This document shows positions 7,767 to 18,012 of a stretch of DNA of 64,000 bases, piece by piece. A program made the translations under genes and the position numbers. The notes beneath the pieces are model-generated. The model was not told where the DNA came from. It saw only the letters and a list, made by a program, of their open reading frames with translations, and made no database searches. The stretch comes from Niabella sp. (GTDB taxonomy: Bacteria > Bacteroidota > Bacteroidia > Chitinophagales > Chitinophagaceae): assembly GCA_017744715.1 (NCBI GenBank), contig JAGIAT010000001.1, positions 62,001 to 126,000 of the forward strand, in the 5' to 3' direction. Numbering within the stretch: position 1 is the stretch's first letter; every line of letters begins with the position of its first letter.

Positions 7767-10700
7767 ATGATCGTTCAATCAACAATCCATCGGGTCCTGC
7801 GTTTAAAACTGCTGCTTTTGGGTTTAACGCTGCTGCTGGCCCCGGTGCTTTTATTTGCACAAGGCAAAACGGTAAAAGGCATCGTTACATCAAAGGAAAC
7901 GTCGGAACCCATTGTCAATGCCACGGTGTTGATCAAGGGTTCGTCCAGGGGCACCACTACCAACGCACAGGGACAGTATTCCATTGTTGTAATGAACAAT
8001 GAAATACTGGTTTTTTCCGCGGTAGGGTATAAAGAACAGCAACGGAAGATAGAACAGCAAGCCACCGTTAATATAGCGTTGGAGGGAGAAGGCAAACAGG
8101 AAGACGAAGTGGTGGTTACGGCCTTGGGCATTAAGCGACAGGAAAAGTCCCTGGGGTATGCACTTACAAAGATCGACAGCACGCAGCTGACCGAAGCCGT
8201 GTCCTCCAACTGGACAGATGCGCTTTCGGGAAAGGTTGCGGGTTTAAATTTAATACGCTCCGGCTCTGGTCCGGCCGGCTCTAATAAGATCATCCTTCGC
8301 GGAGAGAACAATCTTACAGGGGAGAATGAAGCACTGATCGTTGTAGACGGAGTAGTGATCAGCAGTGGTAGCGGCCGGCGTTCTGCAAACCGGTCCGATA
8401 ACGTGTACGCTACCAACAACGACAACCTGCCGGCAGATTATGGAAGCTCGCTGAATGATTTGAATCCGCAGGATATTGAAAGCGTTTCTGTATTGAAAGG
8501 CCCGGCTGCAGCAGCCCTGTACGGACAGCGGGGTGCAAATGGTGCTATTATCATTACGACCAAGTCTTCCGCTGCAAAAAAGAAAGGCCGGATCAATGTG
8601 CGGTTCTCAGCGAACGGTTCTACGGAATCGTTAAACCGGTCGCCCGATCTTCAATATGAATACGGCCAGGGTACCGGTGGTGCCAACTACTATTCCTATG
8701 GCGCAGGTGTGGATGGTGCCAGTACCAGCGGAACCAGTTCTGCATACGGACCTAAATTTGATGGACAATCTTTTTTCCAGTATGATCCGGTAACGCAGAC
8801 CCGTGCTACTGAAAGAACACCATGGATTCCGTATAAGAATATTAATGATTTCTGGGACGTGGGTAAAAACCTTACCTATAACCTGGGTCTCGACGGAAAA
8901 CTGGGTACCACGGCGTTCCGGGTAACCGGCGCGGTGCAGAACAATAAATGGATCATACCCAATACCGGGTTCGACCGGAAGTCTTTGAGTTTGACAACCA
9001 ATACCGATATTACAAAAAAGCTGAAGTTATCTACCAAGGTGAACTACGGATATAGAAACAGTGATAACCTCCCTGGGGCGGGTTATGGAAACCAGTCGCT
9101 GATGTACTGGTATATTTTCTGGCAACCCAATGCAGATTTTAACTGGCTGCGGAATTACTGGATGGGCAGCCCGGGCAGTTCCTACAGCAGCGATAGTGTA
9201 TATCGGAAGATCCGGTATCCGTTTAGCTCTTTTCCGCAAAACCCCTTTGCAATTGCTAATGAGTATTTAAATAAAACCCGGAGAAATAATGTAACAGGCA
9301 ATGTGCAGTTAAACTACCAGCTAACAAAAGAGCTGAGCCTGATGGTACGCGGAAACCTGGACTGGTCTAAGGACAAACGGGAACAGGATCGCCCTTATGA
9401 CGCCGGTACCCGGTTAACGAAAGGATCGGTGCGGTTGCAGGATGTGTATTCCAGGGAGATCAGTTACGACTTTTTGGCCCGGTATAACAAGACCCTTTCA
9501 AAGGATATAAAAATAGGCGTATCTGTGGGCGGAAGCCAGCTCAAGAATCAGTATTATAAGACCGACGTACGGGCAGACGGGTTGAAATTGCCGGACTCCC
9601 TGACGGGTTCCCCTTACCCAGGCATATACAACCTGGATAGCAGTTTGTATGGGTTGATTTACCTGCCGGATACCAGCCGGTACCAGATCAACAGCCTTTA
9701 TGGTATTGTGAACTTCAGCTATAAAAATTACCTTTTTGCAGAATTAACCGGCAGGCAGGACTGGAACAGTGTGTTGGCCACTGCCAACAGAACGGATAAT
9801 GTGGGCTTTTTTTATCCGTCCTTAAATACCAGTTTTGTGTTGTCTGATTTTACAAAGCTTCCGGATGCGATTAGTTATGCTAAACTCAGGGCCTCTATAT
9901 CGCAGGTGGGAAGCGGCAGTACCACTCCTTACCGGACGGCGTATACCTATCAGCTTGCAACAGTTGGCGGCGGCGGGCTTTTCCCGGATAGCGCGCTTTC
10001 GAACCCCAAGGTGTTACCCAATGAAAACCTGAAACCGCTCACCACCACAACCTTTGAGTTAGGAACGGAAGTGCAGTTGTTTAAAAACCGGATAGGATTT
10101 GACCTTGCTGTTTACTGGGGCAATACCCGCAACCAAATCTTAACAAGAACCCTGGACCGGTCTTCCGGCTACGACTATGCGGTAATCAATGCCGGACGGG
10201 TGAACAACCGGGGGCTGGAATTATCGGTGAATGGTAAACCCATTGTAAACAGAAATGGATTTGGCTGGGACGTATTTGCCACTTTTGCCACTAACAAAAA
10301 CAGAATCGTTTCCATGCCGGATAGCACCATCCTGTTAAGGTCCGGGCAAATCGCCAGTGGTCAGATCGTGGCCAGCATTGGTGGAAGTATGGGCGATTTA
10401 TATGGATTGGGATACCAGCGCAGCCCGGATGGCCAGGTGATCTTTGATCCCACTACCGGGTTCCCCAAAATCACCAGTAACATTATCTTTTTGGGCAATA
10501 CCACACCAAAATATAAAGCCAGCCTTGGTAATAATTTCAAGTACCGGCAGTTTAGTTTAAAGGTATTGTTTGATGCGCAGGCCGGAGCCGTGGCCTACTC
10601 CCTCACACATTATAAGATGATTGAACAGGGAAAACTCAAAACCACGCTACCGGGCAGATATAACGGTATTATCGGCAACGGGGTACTGGAAGTACTCAAT

Positions 10701-11057
10701 GATAAAGGCGAAGTTACCGGCTACCGGAAAAACGATGTGGTGGCAACAGATATTGATCAGTACTATCAATACAATATGGGACAGTATAATGCAGAAGGAA
10801 GTACTTTCAGTACCGACTTTATTAAATTCCGCGAAGCTTCCATCTACTACTCCTTTAAGCCAAAGACCTTGAAGCGGGTTGGATTAAAATCCGCTTCCAT
10901 TGGTGTGTACGGACGCGACCTGTTCATCTGGTCGCCCTGGCCCATCTTTGATCCGGAGTTTGGTACACTGAGCGGAACAGATATCGTAACCGGGTTTGAA
11001 GTGGGACAGTTCCCCTCTACACGTACGTTTGGTTTTAATTTAAATATTGGACTTTAA
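7767..11057 (+). CDS. SusC/RagA family TonB-dependent outer membrane receptor
   Basis: I place the start at 7767 (MIVQSTIHRVLRLK, then a hydrophobic signal sequence to LLFAQG), giving 1096 aa; an in-frame upstream ATG at 7674 adds residues with no signal-peptide logic. Domain order: carboxypeptidase-regulatory-like beta-sandwich (about 30-115), plug domain starting at EDEVVVTALGIKRQEKSLG with ESVSVLKGPAAAALYG, then a 22-strand barrel ending in FGFNLNIGL. These receptors import oligomers across the outer membrane with their SusD lid using TonB energy. The following gene, 11 bp downstream, is its SusD partner. Context with GDPD and GlpK suggests glycerophosphodiesters or glycerol-containing polymers as ligand, but this is inference. 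Confidence 0.93.
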   Translation: MIVQSTIHRVLRLKLLLLGLTLLLAPVLLFAQGKTVKGIVTSKETSEPIVNATVLIKGSSRGTTTNAQGQYSIVVMNNEILVFSAVGYKEQQRKIEQQATVNIALEGEGKQEDEVVVTALGIKRQEKSLGYALTKIDSTQLTEAVSSNWTDALSGKVAGLNLIRSGSGPAGSNKIILRGENNLTGENEALIVVDGVVISSGSGRRSANRSDNVYATNNDNLPADYGSSLNDLNPQDIESVSVLKGPAAAALYGQRGANGAIIITTKSSAAKKKGRINVRFSANGSTESLNRSPDLQYEYGQGTGGANYYSYGAGVDGASTSGTSSAYGPKFDGQSFFQYDPVTQTRATERTPWIPYKNINDFWDVGKNLTYNLGLDGKLGTTAFRVTGAVQNNKWIIPNTGFDRKSLSLTTNTDITKKLKLSTKVNYGYRNSDNLPGAGYGNQSLMYWYIFWQPNADFNWLRNYWMGSPGSSYSSDSVYRKIRYPFSSFPQNPFAIANEYLNKTRRNNVTGNVQLNYQLTKELSLMVRGNLDWSKDKREQDRPYDAGTRLTKGSVRLQDVYSREISYDFLARYNKTLSKDIKIGVSVGGSQLKNQYYKTDVRADGLKLPDSLTGSPYPGIYNLDSSLYGLIYLPDTSRYQINSLYGIVNFSYKNYLFAELTGRQDWNSVLATANRTDNVGFFYPSLNTSFVLSDFTKLPDAISYAKLRASISQVGSGSTTPYRTAYTYQLATVGGGGLFPDSALSNPKVLPNENLKPLTTTTFELGTEVQLFKNRIGFDLAVYWGNTRNQILTRTLDRSSGYDYAVINAGRVNNRGLELSVNGKPIVNRNGFGWDVFATFATNKNRIVSMPDSTILLRSGQIASGQIVASIGGSMGDLYGLGYQRSPDGQVIFDPTTGFPKITSNIIFLGNTTPKYKASLGNNFKYRQFSLKVLFDAQAGAVAYSLTHYKMIEQGKLKTTLPGRYNGIIGNGVLEVLNDKGEVTGYRKNDVVATDIDQYYQYNMGQYNAEGSTFSTDFIKFREASIYYSFKPKTLKRVGLKSASIGVYGRDLFIWSPWPIFDPEFGTLSGTDIVTGFEVGQFPSTRTFGFNLNIGL

Positions 11058-11068
11058 TATCGTTAAAT

Positions 11069-12655
11069 ATGAAAAAGACATTATTTTCTGCAGGGTTGGT
11101 GTTGTTGACGTTGTCAACACTGTTCTCCTGCAAAAAAGGGTTTGAAAAAATGAATATTGACCCGATCAATGTGCTGCATACTTCCGCCGACAAATTACTG
11201 GCTCCGGCAATTTATAATACCCTTTGGCCGGGCATGTCGCGCAACCGGAGTTTCAATAACGAACTGATGCAGGTTACGGTTAGTATCAGTGATGGTGATA
11301 ACACTGTGTTCCGGTATGCCTTCCGGTCGAACCAATCAGACTATCTCTGGAATGCCTGGTATGTGCAGCTGACCAATTTCCGGGATATTGACAGCCTCGC
11401 GAGCCGGGGAGATAGTATAAACAGTTCTTACCAGGGTATTGCCCGCATCTGTGAGGCCTGGGGGTTTGCTAACTTAACGGATACCTATGGCGACTTACCC
11501 TACTTCGATGCGCTTAAAGGCAGACAGGGAAATATGCAGCCGGTCTTCGACAAGCAAAAGGATATTTACCTGGATTTATTCAGAAAACTCGAAGAGGCCA
11601 ATAAGCTGTTGGTAAACGACTCTATGCACATTGTTACGTCGAGTGATCCGGTTTATGGAGGCAACATTTCAAAATGGAGAAAATTTGGAAACTCGTTGTA
11701 CCTGCGGTTATTGCTCCGGATATCCGGGAAAGCCGATGTGGCGCAGCTATGCCGGGATAAAATAAAACAGATCGTTCAGAACCCGGCAGAATACCCGATC
11801 ATGACCTCAAACGCCGATTGCGCCCGGATCCTCTGGACCGGAGGCACCAGCACAACGGATGCTTATACTTCACCCTATGTAAATGGAATCCGGGCACAGG
11901 ATTTCAGAAGTCCGGCTATCTGTAGTTTCTTCCTCGATCAGCTGGTTACTTGGAATGATCCGCGGTTTCAGGCAAGTAAGCCTTATGGGTATGGAAGCAT
12001 CGGGCGCTTTGGCATTGCACAGGCCAGTGGCGGCGGATGGTATGGCGTGGAAAGCGGATATGCCCCCGGTCATGGAGATGCCAAAGGCTGTTATTTTCAA
12101 AGCAATGATAATAGCAGCACCGGTGGTGTGATGTCGCTGCAGCAAAATCCCTTAACGGGAATTATTATGCAATATGCAGAGGTGCAATTCATTCTTGCCG
12201 AAGCCGCGGCCAAAGGCTGGATCGGCGGCGATGCAAAAACCTATTTTTATCAGGGAATTGCTTCCGCCATAAACTATTGGGTGCCCGAATTTCCCGAAAG
12301 TATCACCTCTACAAATTTTGCCACCCATCTTGAAAATCTTGGCGCCGGCAGCGTTGTATGGAAGGATGATCTTCCGCTGGAAGCTGGCCCGGGAGAAGAC
12401 AGTAAAATGGAGCTGATCCATTTGCAGAAGTACTATGCCTTATTTATGACGGACCTGCAGCAGTGGTTTGAATACCGGCGTACCGGGCATCCGGAGTTGC
12501 CCAAAGGAGACGGATTGCAAAATAATAAAGTGATGCCGGCACGGCTGGTATATCCGGTATATGTACAGTCTGCCAACCCTACCAATTATAAAACGGCCGT
12601 GGCCGCACAGGGCCCGGATCAGATTAATACCAATGTATGGTGGCAGAAGCCTTAA
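11069..12655 (+). CDS. SusD/RagB-like nutrient-binding outer membrane lipoprotein
   Basis: A 528-aa lipoprotein (lipobox LFSC at about residue 21, followed by KKGFEKMNIDP) of the SusD-like group usually named SusD/RagB family nutrient-binding outer membrane lipoprotein, the branch with a NIDP-type N-terminus. TPR-like helical segments such as GIARICEAWGFANLTDTYGD (residues 127-146), and the later AEVQFILAEAAAKGW, form the superhelix that contacts SusC. It starts 11 bp after SusC and surely acts as its surface lid. Ligand unknown. The C-terminus NTNVWWQKP is typical of the branch. Confidence 0.92.
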   Translation: MKKTLFSAGLVLLTLSTLFSCKKGFEKMNIDPINVLHTSADKLLAPAIYNTLWPGMSRNRSFNNELMQVTVSISDGDNTVFRYAFRSNQSDYLWNAWYVQLTNFRDIDSLASRGDSINSSYQGIARICEAWGFANLTDTYGDLPYFDALKGRQGNMQPVFDKQKDIYLDLFRKLEEANKLLVNDSMHIVTSSDPVYGGNISKWRKFGNSLYLRLLLRISGKADVAQLCRDKIKQIVQNPAEYPIMTSNADCARILWTGGTSTTDAYTSPYVNGIRAQDFRSPAICSFFLDQLVTWNDPRFQASKPYGYGSIGRFGIAQASGGGWYGVESGYAPGHGDAKGCYFQSNDNSSTGGVMSLQQNPLTGIIMQYAEVQFILAEAAAKGWIGGDAKTYFYQGIASAINYWVPEFPESITSTNFATHLENLGAGSVVWKDDLPLEAGPGEDSKMELIHLQKYYALFMTDLQQWFEYRRTGHPELPKGDGLQNNKVMPARLVYPVYVQSANPTNYKTAVAAQGPDQINTNVWWQKP

Positions 12656-12736
12656 GGCGTTACTCAGAATAATTTTAAAATAAAAAACCCCATAGACAAA
12701 TAGAATACCAGGATTTGCGGGTAAAAAATTATAAAG

Positions 12737-14371
12737 ATGAAACAGATAGTCAATCTTCTTTTAGTGTTAGGCGTAACAGCGGTAATCAGCAGCTGTACCA
12801 AAAACACGTACGAAAATTATCCGGGCGGAACGCCCTATGATGTAGTTGCCATCCTGGATGTGCGCCCGATTTACAAGGATCAGGACGTAACACTTACCAA
12901 GGAGATGCTGTTTGGTGGCACCCGGCTTGCTGCAGTAGTAATATCCGACCATACTGCAGGAAATATCCCGAAGGGATTGTTGGTGGTGCAGGATAGTCGC
13001 CGGTTAAGTTTACTAAGAGGAATTTCTATAGATCTTGGTGCGGACGCCGCCAATTATCATCCGGGAGATTCGGTAATAATCGACATCATCGGCAGTACCT
13101 TAACCCGGAAAAATGGTATTTTAACCCTTACGGGTATTACCACGTCCAACATTACGCCTAAGGGCAAAGGAAAAGTTGCATTAAATGCCATAAACTCAGT
13201 ACAGCTGCAGGCAAAACCGGGCGACTATGAAAGCTCGCTTTGCATTATTAATAAATCAGGCTTCAACCCGGCACCTCAGCCAGGTGATGTGATCAGCGGA
13301 ACTAAAAAAATTAACGATGGTTTTGGAGATGTTACGCTGTATACAGATCCGAATGTGAGCTATGCGAATAATGCACCATACGGCCTGGGGGCTTATGTAG
13401 GAATCCCTTTTGGTACAACGGAAGGTTCGGTACAGTTTAGAACAAGGGCGGGAGACGATATGATCGATATGGGCTCTTCTGCACAGGATTTGATCATCAC
13501 CGGGTTTATGGGTGATCCCAAAGGCGGAGATGGCGGCAATGAATATGTGCAGATGATGGCTACCAGGGATATTGATTTTTCTGTTACACCTTACAGCATT
13601 GTATTTTGTGCCAATGCCGGTACGGCCACTCCTGCGCTTGACGCCGGATGGGCCACGGGCGGGCAGCGCACCATCAAATGGAATATTACATCCGGTACGG
13701 CACCCAAAGGGAAGTTCTTTTATTTCGGTTTCCAGAACAGAAAGATCAACGGCAATGCCGGTACCGTTTCTTTCCCTGCCGAAACGAACTGGTATCAAAA
13801 AACATTTAATACCAGCGGAACCAATGTTGGCGATGGGGGATTGGTGCGTGCAAGTGCATTTGGCAGCTCCGGACCCTGGCCCAATAACGGTAATGCCTGC
13901 GGCGTGGCATTATTTAGAGGAACCACGGTTACCGAAAAATCGATTCCGGAAGATGTACTATTTGTAGCTACCGGGGGAACCACCTCTCTTTATGATCCTT
14001 CCAAAAACCCCATATTGGGCTACCGGATCTGTAATAACGACTGGTATTCGATGTATTCTGTAGGGATCGATCCGGATACGTATAAACCCATGGTGGTACC
14101 TTATTTGCACTATCGTTCTACCGGCAATACCACCAACATGCCGTATGCAGTAAATGCTGCCAACCCCACCGCTCCGGCGGATGCCGGCTTGTTCAATATG
14201 ATGGGTGGCGTATACAATATCACCCTGGGCCGGTGGACCACCGCCCGGAAACAGACGGTGATAGAGCTGTTTCAAAAAACGGAAGACGGGCATGAAGCGG
14301 CTACCATTGCCGATATAGAACCTGGTCGTGGCGGCCCCAATGATTCACTGATTACAAAAATTGTGGAATAG
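12737..14371 (+). CDS. DUF5689 domain-containing lipoprotein
   Basis: A 544-aa protein with an SPII signal (VISSC, Cys20) and an N-terminal DUF5689-like domain (about 35-240) that includes DVVAILDVRPIYKDQD and PGDSVIIDIIGSTLTRKNG, resembling OB-fold-like beta domains in other cell-surface proteins. The C-terminal half is beta-rich, with repeated Gly/Asn segments (about 250-540), compatible with a carbohydrate- or ligand-binding module. It lies 81 bp downstream of SusD in the same direction, in the position of a SusE/F-like accessory surface lipoprotein. No catalytic motif is seen. Confidence 0.75.
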   Translation: MKQIVNLLLVLGVTAVISSCTKNTYENYPGGTPYDVVAILDVRPIYKDQDVTLTKEMLFGGTRLAAVVISDHTAGNIPKGLLVVQDSRRLSLLRGISIDLGADAANYHPGDSVIIDIIGSTLTRKNGILTLTGITTSNITPKGKGKVALNAINSVQLQAKPGDYESSLCIINKSGFNPAPQPGDVISGTKKINDGFGDVTLYTDPNVSYANNAPYGLGAYVGIPFGTTEGSVQFRTRAGDDMIDMGSSAQDLIITGFMGDPKGGDGGNEYVQMMATRDIDFSVTPYSIVFCANAGTATPALDAGWATGGQRTIKWNITSGTAPKGKFFYFGFQNRKINGNAGTVSFPAETNWYQKTFNTSGTNVGDGGLVRASAFGSSGPWPNNGNACGVALFRGTTVTEKSIPEDVLFVATGGTTSLYDPSKNPILGYRICNNDWYSMYSVGIDPDTYKPMVVPYLHYRSTGNTTNMPYAVNAANPTAPADAGLFNMMGGVYNITLGRWTTARKQTVIELFQKTEDGHEAATIADIEPGRGGPNDSLITKIVE

Positions 14372-14438
14372 TAAATGAGGGTTTATGCGTTGTCGAATAT
14401 ATCCCGAACGTTTTTTATTCACCTTTAAACATAAACAC

Positions 14439-14960
14439 ATGAAAAAAGGAATCCTTTTCACAATCGGCGTAGCTGTATTGATGACCGGCTTCTTTAGTCT
14501 TTCGGCCTTTACAAAAGCTGAAAAATCAGTAGTGCCTGCAACAGATATTGGCTGGCAGAAACAGGCAACCCTAAAAAAAATCAATTACACAAAATTTTGG
14601 GGAAGCAGCTTTTTAAACAACTTAAAAAGTTTCACCACGGATACTGATTGCAGCGAAACTACCTGGACAAGCGGGCTTACGATGAATGTAACCTATAACG
14701 CCGTAAACCAGTACAATAGTTTTAGTATGAACTTTAGCGGAACCGGCCCCTATGTACTCGAATATTCCATTTGGGCAAACGGACCGAGCTATGGTTATAT
14801 GGGTTCCGGCACCATTCACAATTTTCAAAGGAATTATTATTATATGTTCCCGGTAAGCCTTCCGCCCGGCGACTATGCAATTGATTATATAGTTAAAAAT
14901 GAATGTGGAGAAGACCTCAGCGACCCGCAGGAGTTTTTATTCACGAACGAAAATGAATAG
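14439..14960 (+). CDS. Small secreted protein of unknown function
   Basis: I use ATG 14439 (MKKGILFTIGVAVLMTGFFS) because it begins a classical signal peptide; an upstream in-frame Met at 14385 precedes it by 18 non-signal-like residues. The mature part (about 150 aa) is rich in Tyr, Asn, Ser and Gly. Its two Cys lie in TDCSETTW and NECGEDL and could form a disulfide. The predicted character is a beta-sandwich: alternating hydrophobic/polar stretches such as GPYVLEYSIWANGPSYGYMG. I do not recognise the family. Its place between the DUF5689 lipoprotein and the SGNH esterase suggests a role in the same uptake locus. Confidence 0.6.
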   Translation: MKKGILFTIGVAVLMTGFFSLSAFTKAEKSVVPATDIGWQKQATLKKINYTKFWGSSFLNNLKSFTTDTDCSETTWTSGLTMNVTYNAVNQYNSFSMNFSGTGPYVLEYSIWANGPSYGYMGSGTIHNFQRNYYYMFPVSLPPGDYAIDYIVKNECGEDLSDPQEFLFTNENE

Positions 14961-14990
14961 AGTAAGCCGTAAATAGAAATTGCAAAAACG

Positions 14991-15683
14991 ATGAAATTAA
15001 AATTTAAAAAAAGTATGCAGGCCGGCCTTGTGGTGGCCTGTATACTTAGTAGTGCCGGTAGCCACGCCCAAACCCCCGCCTGGGACAGCACTTACCGCCC
15101 CGGTAGTTATGCCTTAAAAGTGGATCAGTTTAAAACCTTTCCAAATTCTTCAAAGGACATTGTGTTCCTGGGCAACAGCATTACTGCGGGTGTTGACTGG
15201 ACAGAGCTGTTGCAAAACCCGCTGGCCCGTAACCGCGGCATTAGCGGAGATATTACGTTTGGCGTACTGGAGCGACTGCGTGAAGTAACAGAGGGCAAGC
15301 CGCAGAAAGTATTTATCCTCATCGGTACGAATGATATTTCCCGGAATGTTCCGGATGCCGTGATCCTTGATAATTATAAACGCATCATCCGGCAGATCAA
15401 ACAGGAAAGTCCGGCCACTAAAATTTACTTTCAAACGGTGCTGCCGGTAAACAGCGATGTGCCGCCAAAGAAGAACCATTACGGGAAAGATGAACATATT
15501 GCCGCCGTAAATGAAGGACTGAAAAAGCTGGGAAAGGAAGAAGGCATCACCATCATCGACCTGCACCCGCATTTTTTAAAGGACGGAAAACTGGATAAGG
15601 CGCTTACCTATGACGGGCTGCATCTGAACATAAACGGGTACCGGTTATGGGCAAAGATTTTAAAGGACGGAAAATACTTGTAA
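14991..15683 (+). CDS. SGNH/GDSL-type esterase
   Basis: A 230-aa secreted hydrolase with a signal peptide ending near SHAQ. The SGNH blocks are present: block I IVFLGNSITAG (catalytic Ser in GNSIT), block II NRGISGD, block III ILIGTNDIS (Gly and Asn of the oxyanion hole) and block V YDGLHLNINGYRLWA with the D-x-x-H pair. Such enzymes deacylate lipids, phospholipids or acetylated glycans. The stop codon is one base before the GDPD start, indicating translational coupling. In this context a lysophospholipase/deacylase that exposes glycerophosphodiesters is attractive but unproved. Confidence 0.9.
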   Translation: MKLKFKKSMQAGLVVACILSSAGSHAQTPAWDSTYRPGSYALKVDQFKTFPNSSKDIVFLGNSITAGVDWTELLQNPLARNRGISGDITFGVLERLREVTEGKPQKVFILIGTNDISRNVPDAVILDNYKRIIRQIKQESPATKIYFQTVLPVNSDVPPKKNHYGKDEHIAAVNEGLKKLGKEEGITIIDLHPHFLKDGKLDKALTYDGLHLNINGYRLWAKILKDGKYL

Positions 15684-15684
15684 G

Positions 15685-16596
15685 ATGAAATTAAAACTAT
15701 TAGGCACCACATTATTGCTGACCGCAATGGCAGCATGCAATGCCCAAAAGAAGATCGTGCTTCCGGCAAAGTATCAGCACTTCGATATGGAAGCACACCG
15801 GGGTGGTAAAGGACTGATGCCGGAGAACACCATTCCTGCGATGCTGAACGCCATTGATATGGGCGTTACCACGCTGGAAATGGACATGCAGGTAACCAGG
15901 GACGGGCAGATCGTGGTATCGCATGACGCTACGTTTAACTATGGGTTTACCACCACGCCGGAAGGGGACACCCTTACGCCCGAGGCGGCAAAGAAGCGGG
16001 TCCTGTACACAATGACCTATGATTCTATAAAGAAATATGATGTAGGGAAGAAGTTTTATGCGGCGGTTCCGCGTCAGAAAAAAATAGCAGCCGTAAAACC
16101 CCTGTTGAAAGACCTGCTGGCGGCAACAGAGGCCTATGCCAAAAAGAAAGGCGTAACGATCCGGTATAATATCGAAATAAAATCCAATCCAAAAGGGGAA
16201 GGCGTTTATTGTCCGCCGGTAGCGGAATTTACAGACCTGGCCATGCAAACCATTTTGCCCTTTAATATTGGCAAACGCATGATCATTCAGTGTTTTGACG
16301 AGCGGGCGTTAAAAATCATGCATGAGAAGTATCCGCAGGTGCAAACCTCTTTTTTGATCGGGGATAAAGAAAAACGAAGCCTGGAAGCGCAGTTACAAAG
16401 CCTGGGTTATACACCGGAGTATTACAGTCCGCATTACTCCATTGTTACCCCGGAGCTGGTAAAGGAATGCCATCAGCGGAATATAAAGATCGTTCCCTGG
16501 ACGGTGGATGATATTGCCACCATTAAAAAGCTGGCGGATATGGGAGCAGACGGTGTTATAACCGATTATCCGGATTTGTTTTACCAGTTGAAATAA
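15685..16596 (+). CDS. Glycerophosphodiester phosphodiesterase
   Basis: A 303-aa GDPD-family TIM-barrel protein with a signal peptide (cleavage near MAACNAQ, possibly lipidated at Cys18), so it acts in the periplasm or at the membrane. Motifs: EAHRGGKGLMPENT (catalytic His and Glu), LEMDMQVTRDGQIVVSHD (metal-binding Glu/Asp and second His), IEIKSNPKG, and the C-terminal PWTVDD with ADGVITDYP. It hydrolyses deacylated phospholipids (glycerophosphocholine, -ethanolamine and others) to glycerol-3-phosphate plus alcohol. Tightly coupled to the SGNH esterase. The name glpQ is possible, but bacterial secreted GDPDs vary, so no symbol is given. Confidence 0.93.
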   Translation: MKLKLLGTTLLLTAMAACNAQKKIVLPAKYQHFDMEAHRGGKGLMPENTIPAMLNAIDMGVTTLEMDMQVTRDGQIVVSHDATFNYGFTTTPEGDTLTPEAAKKRVLYTMTYDSIKKYDVGKKFYAAVPRQKKIAAVKPLLKDLLAATEAYAKKKGVTIRYNIEIKSNPKGEGVYCPPVAEFTDLAMQTILPFNIGKRMIIQCFDERALKIMHEKYPQVQTSFLIGDKEKRSLEAQLQSLGYTPEYYSPHYSIVTPELVKECHQRNIKIVPWTVDDIATIKKLADMGADGVITDYPDLFYQLK

Positions 16597-16623
16597 CTTT
16601 TTGCATTAGAGGCGAGATCGTTA

Positions 16624-16642
16624 GAACAGATATGATCTGTTC
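16624..16642. promoter_or_regulatory. Perfect palindrome downstream of GDPD
   Basis: GAACAGAT-ATG-ATCTGTTC, 8-bp arms and a 3-nt loop, 28 bp after the GDPD stop. There is no T-run on the plus strand, so it is a poor intrinsic terminator; it may be an operator for the DUF6528 gene at 16822 or an mRNA 3'-end stabiliser. Confidence 0.35.
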
Positions 16643-16821
16643 GTACAATAATAAGCAGATGTATTTTACAACGATCAAAAGATAGTGCGCCGCCGGATAA
16701 CACCTATTGCTGAGGCCGGATACGAATGATTCGATTGCTGATTGCGGTGCTCCGGCATAAAAAAAAACCGCATATTCAAAGTTCGGAAACAACAATTTTT
16801 TAAAACTATAAACGTTCAGGT

Positions 16822-17841
16822 ATGAAACTATTCCTTATCGCCGCAATGCTGCTGTTTACCCCAGCTTGTAAGAAGACGAATACGAATTTGAACGATGACC
16901 CTGCAGCTACTAAAAAAGACTCCTCAAAAGTGGCCGGTGCTGTAACGGCGGCCGCTACACCCAAAGAAGTGATTATCTGCGATCAGAAAAACGCCCGTAT
17001 CATTATGGTGGATATTGCCAATAACAACCAGGTTACGTGGGAGTGGAAGGCCTCCGGCTCCTATGCCATGATACACAGTGCCGCACAGGCATGGTTTTCT
17101 AACCTGAGCGATGCTAAATTGGTGTATAACGGCAGTTATATTTTAGCAACAGCATCCGGTGGCGGCGTAGCGCTTATCAGCGTATCCAGTAAAAAAGCCA
17201 TCTGGTACGACTATGCGGGCGGCAATACCCATTCTGCAGAGCTCCTGCCTAATGGAAATGTGGTAACCGCGTCCACTACCGGGGGCTACCTGATGATCTT
17301 TACCGTAGATTCTTATATCAACGATCAATCCAGCCAGGTAAAGGCAGCAGATTTTGAAGATGTACACAATGTGGTATGGGATCATGCCCGCCAGCAGCTA
17401 TATGCAGCGGGAAAAGATAAATTAAAGGTATTCACATACAATGGCAGTTGCACGGCACCCAAGCTTACGCTGAAAGCCACCTATACCATGCCCCAGGGCA
17501 ATGCACACGAATTGTTTCCCGTATATGGCAGTACAACGGACCTATGGCTGACCAACTCCGGCAATATCTATAAGTTCAACGTAACCACGGGGGCATTTAC
17601 ATTAATAAAAGCAACCGGCAGTGTTAAGTCCGTATCTTCCGGGCCATCCGGATATCCAACCATTATTGCAAAAGCAACCGGTGCCGGTGGCGAAACGTGG
17701 AGAACCGACCAGCTGCTGGATCTGAATGGCACGGTGGTATATAAAAATACCGCTATCGGATTATACAAAGCAAGATGGAAGCTGGTCAACACGTTTAGTT
17801 ATCCAGCAGGGGACAGCTTTCATGAGTGTACACATCCGTAA
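16822..17841 (+). CDS. DUF6528 family lipoprotein (beta-propeller-like)
   Basis: A 339-aa secreted protein with an SPII-like signal (TPAC, Cys16, then KKTNTN). From residue 50 it has repeated blade-like segments such as EVIICDQKNARIIMVDI, NGSYILATASGGGVALI and LPNGNVVTASTTGGYLMIF, as in WD/PQQ-type propellers and the DUF6528 family. The conserved pattern VIICDQ...R is the mark I used for the family. Function is unknown; such proteins are found near Sus-type loci. No partner is directly coupled; GlpK starts 171 bp later. Confidence 0.65.
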   Translation: MKLFLIAAMLLFTPACKKTNTNLNDDPAATKKDSSKVAGAVTAAATPKEVIICDQKNARIIMVDIANNNQVTWEWKASGSYAMIHSAAQAWFSNLSDAKLVYNGSYILATASGGGVALISVSSKKAIWYDYAGGNTHSAELLPNGNVVTASTTGGYLMIFTVDSYINDQSSQVKAADFEDVHNVVWDHARQQLYAAGKDKLKVFTYNGSCTAPKLTLKATYTMPQGNAHELFPVYGSTTDLWLTNSGNIYKFNVTTGAFTLIKATGSVKSVSSGPSGYPTIIAKATGAGGETWRTDQLLDLNGTVVYKNTAIGLYKARWKLVNTFSYPAGDSFHECTHP

Positions 17842-18012
17842 ATAGTTTCCCCGTAATAGATATATAGCAAAAAGAGTTAAGACGAACAGCGTGTAAAAGA
17901 AAAAAACAGCATTCTAAAGGATCCATCAGGAGCGGGCCGATTTTAAAAAAATTTATTTGCCTCCTCATAAACAGAATTTTTTATTTTCACTTTTTTATAA
18001 ACAAGATTGTAT

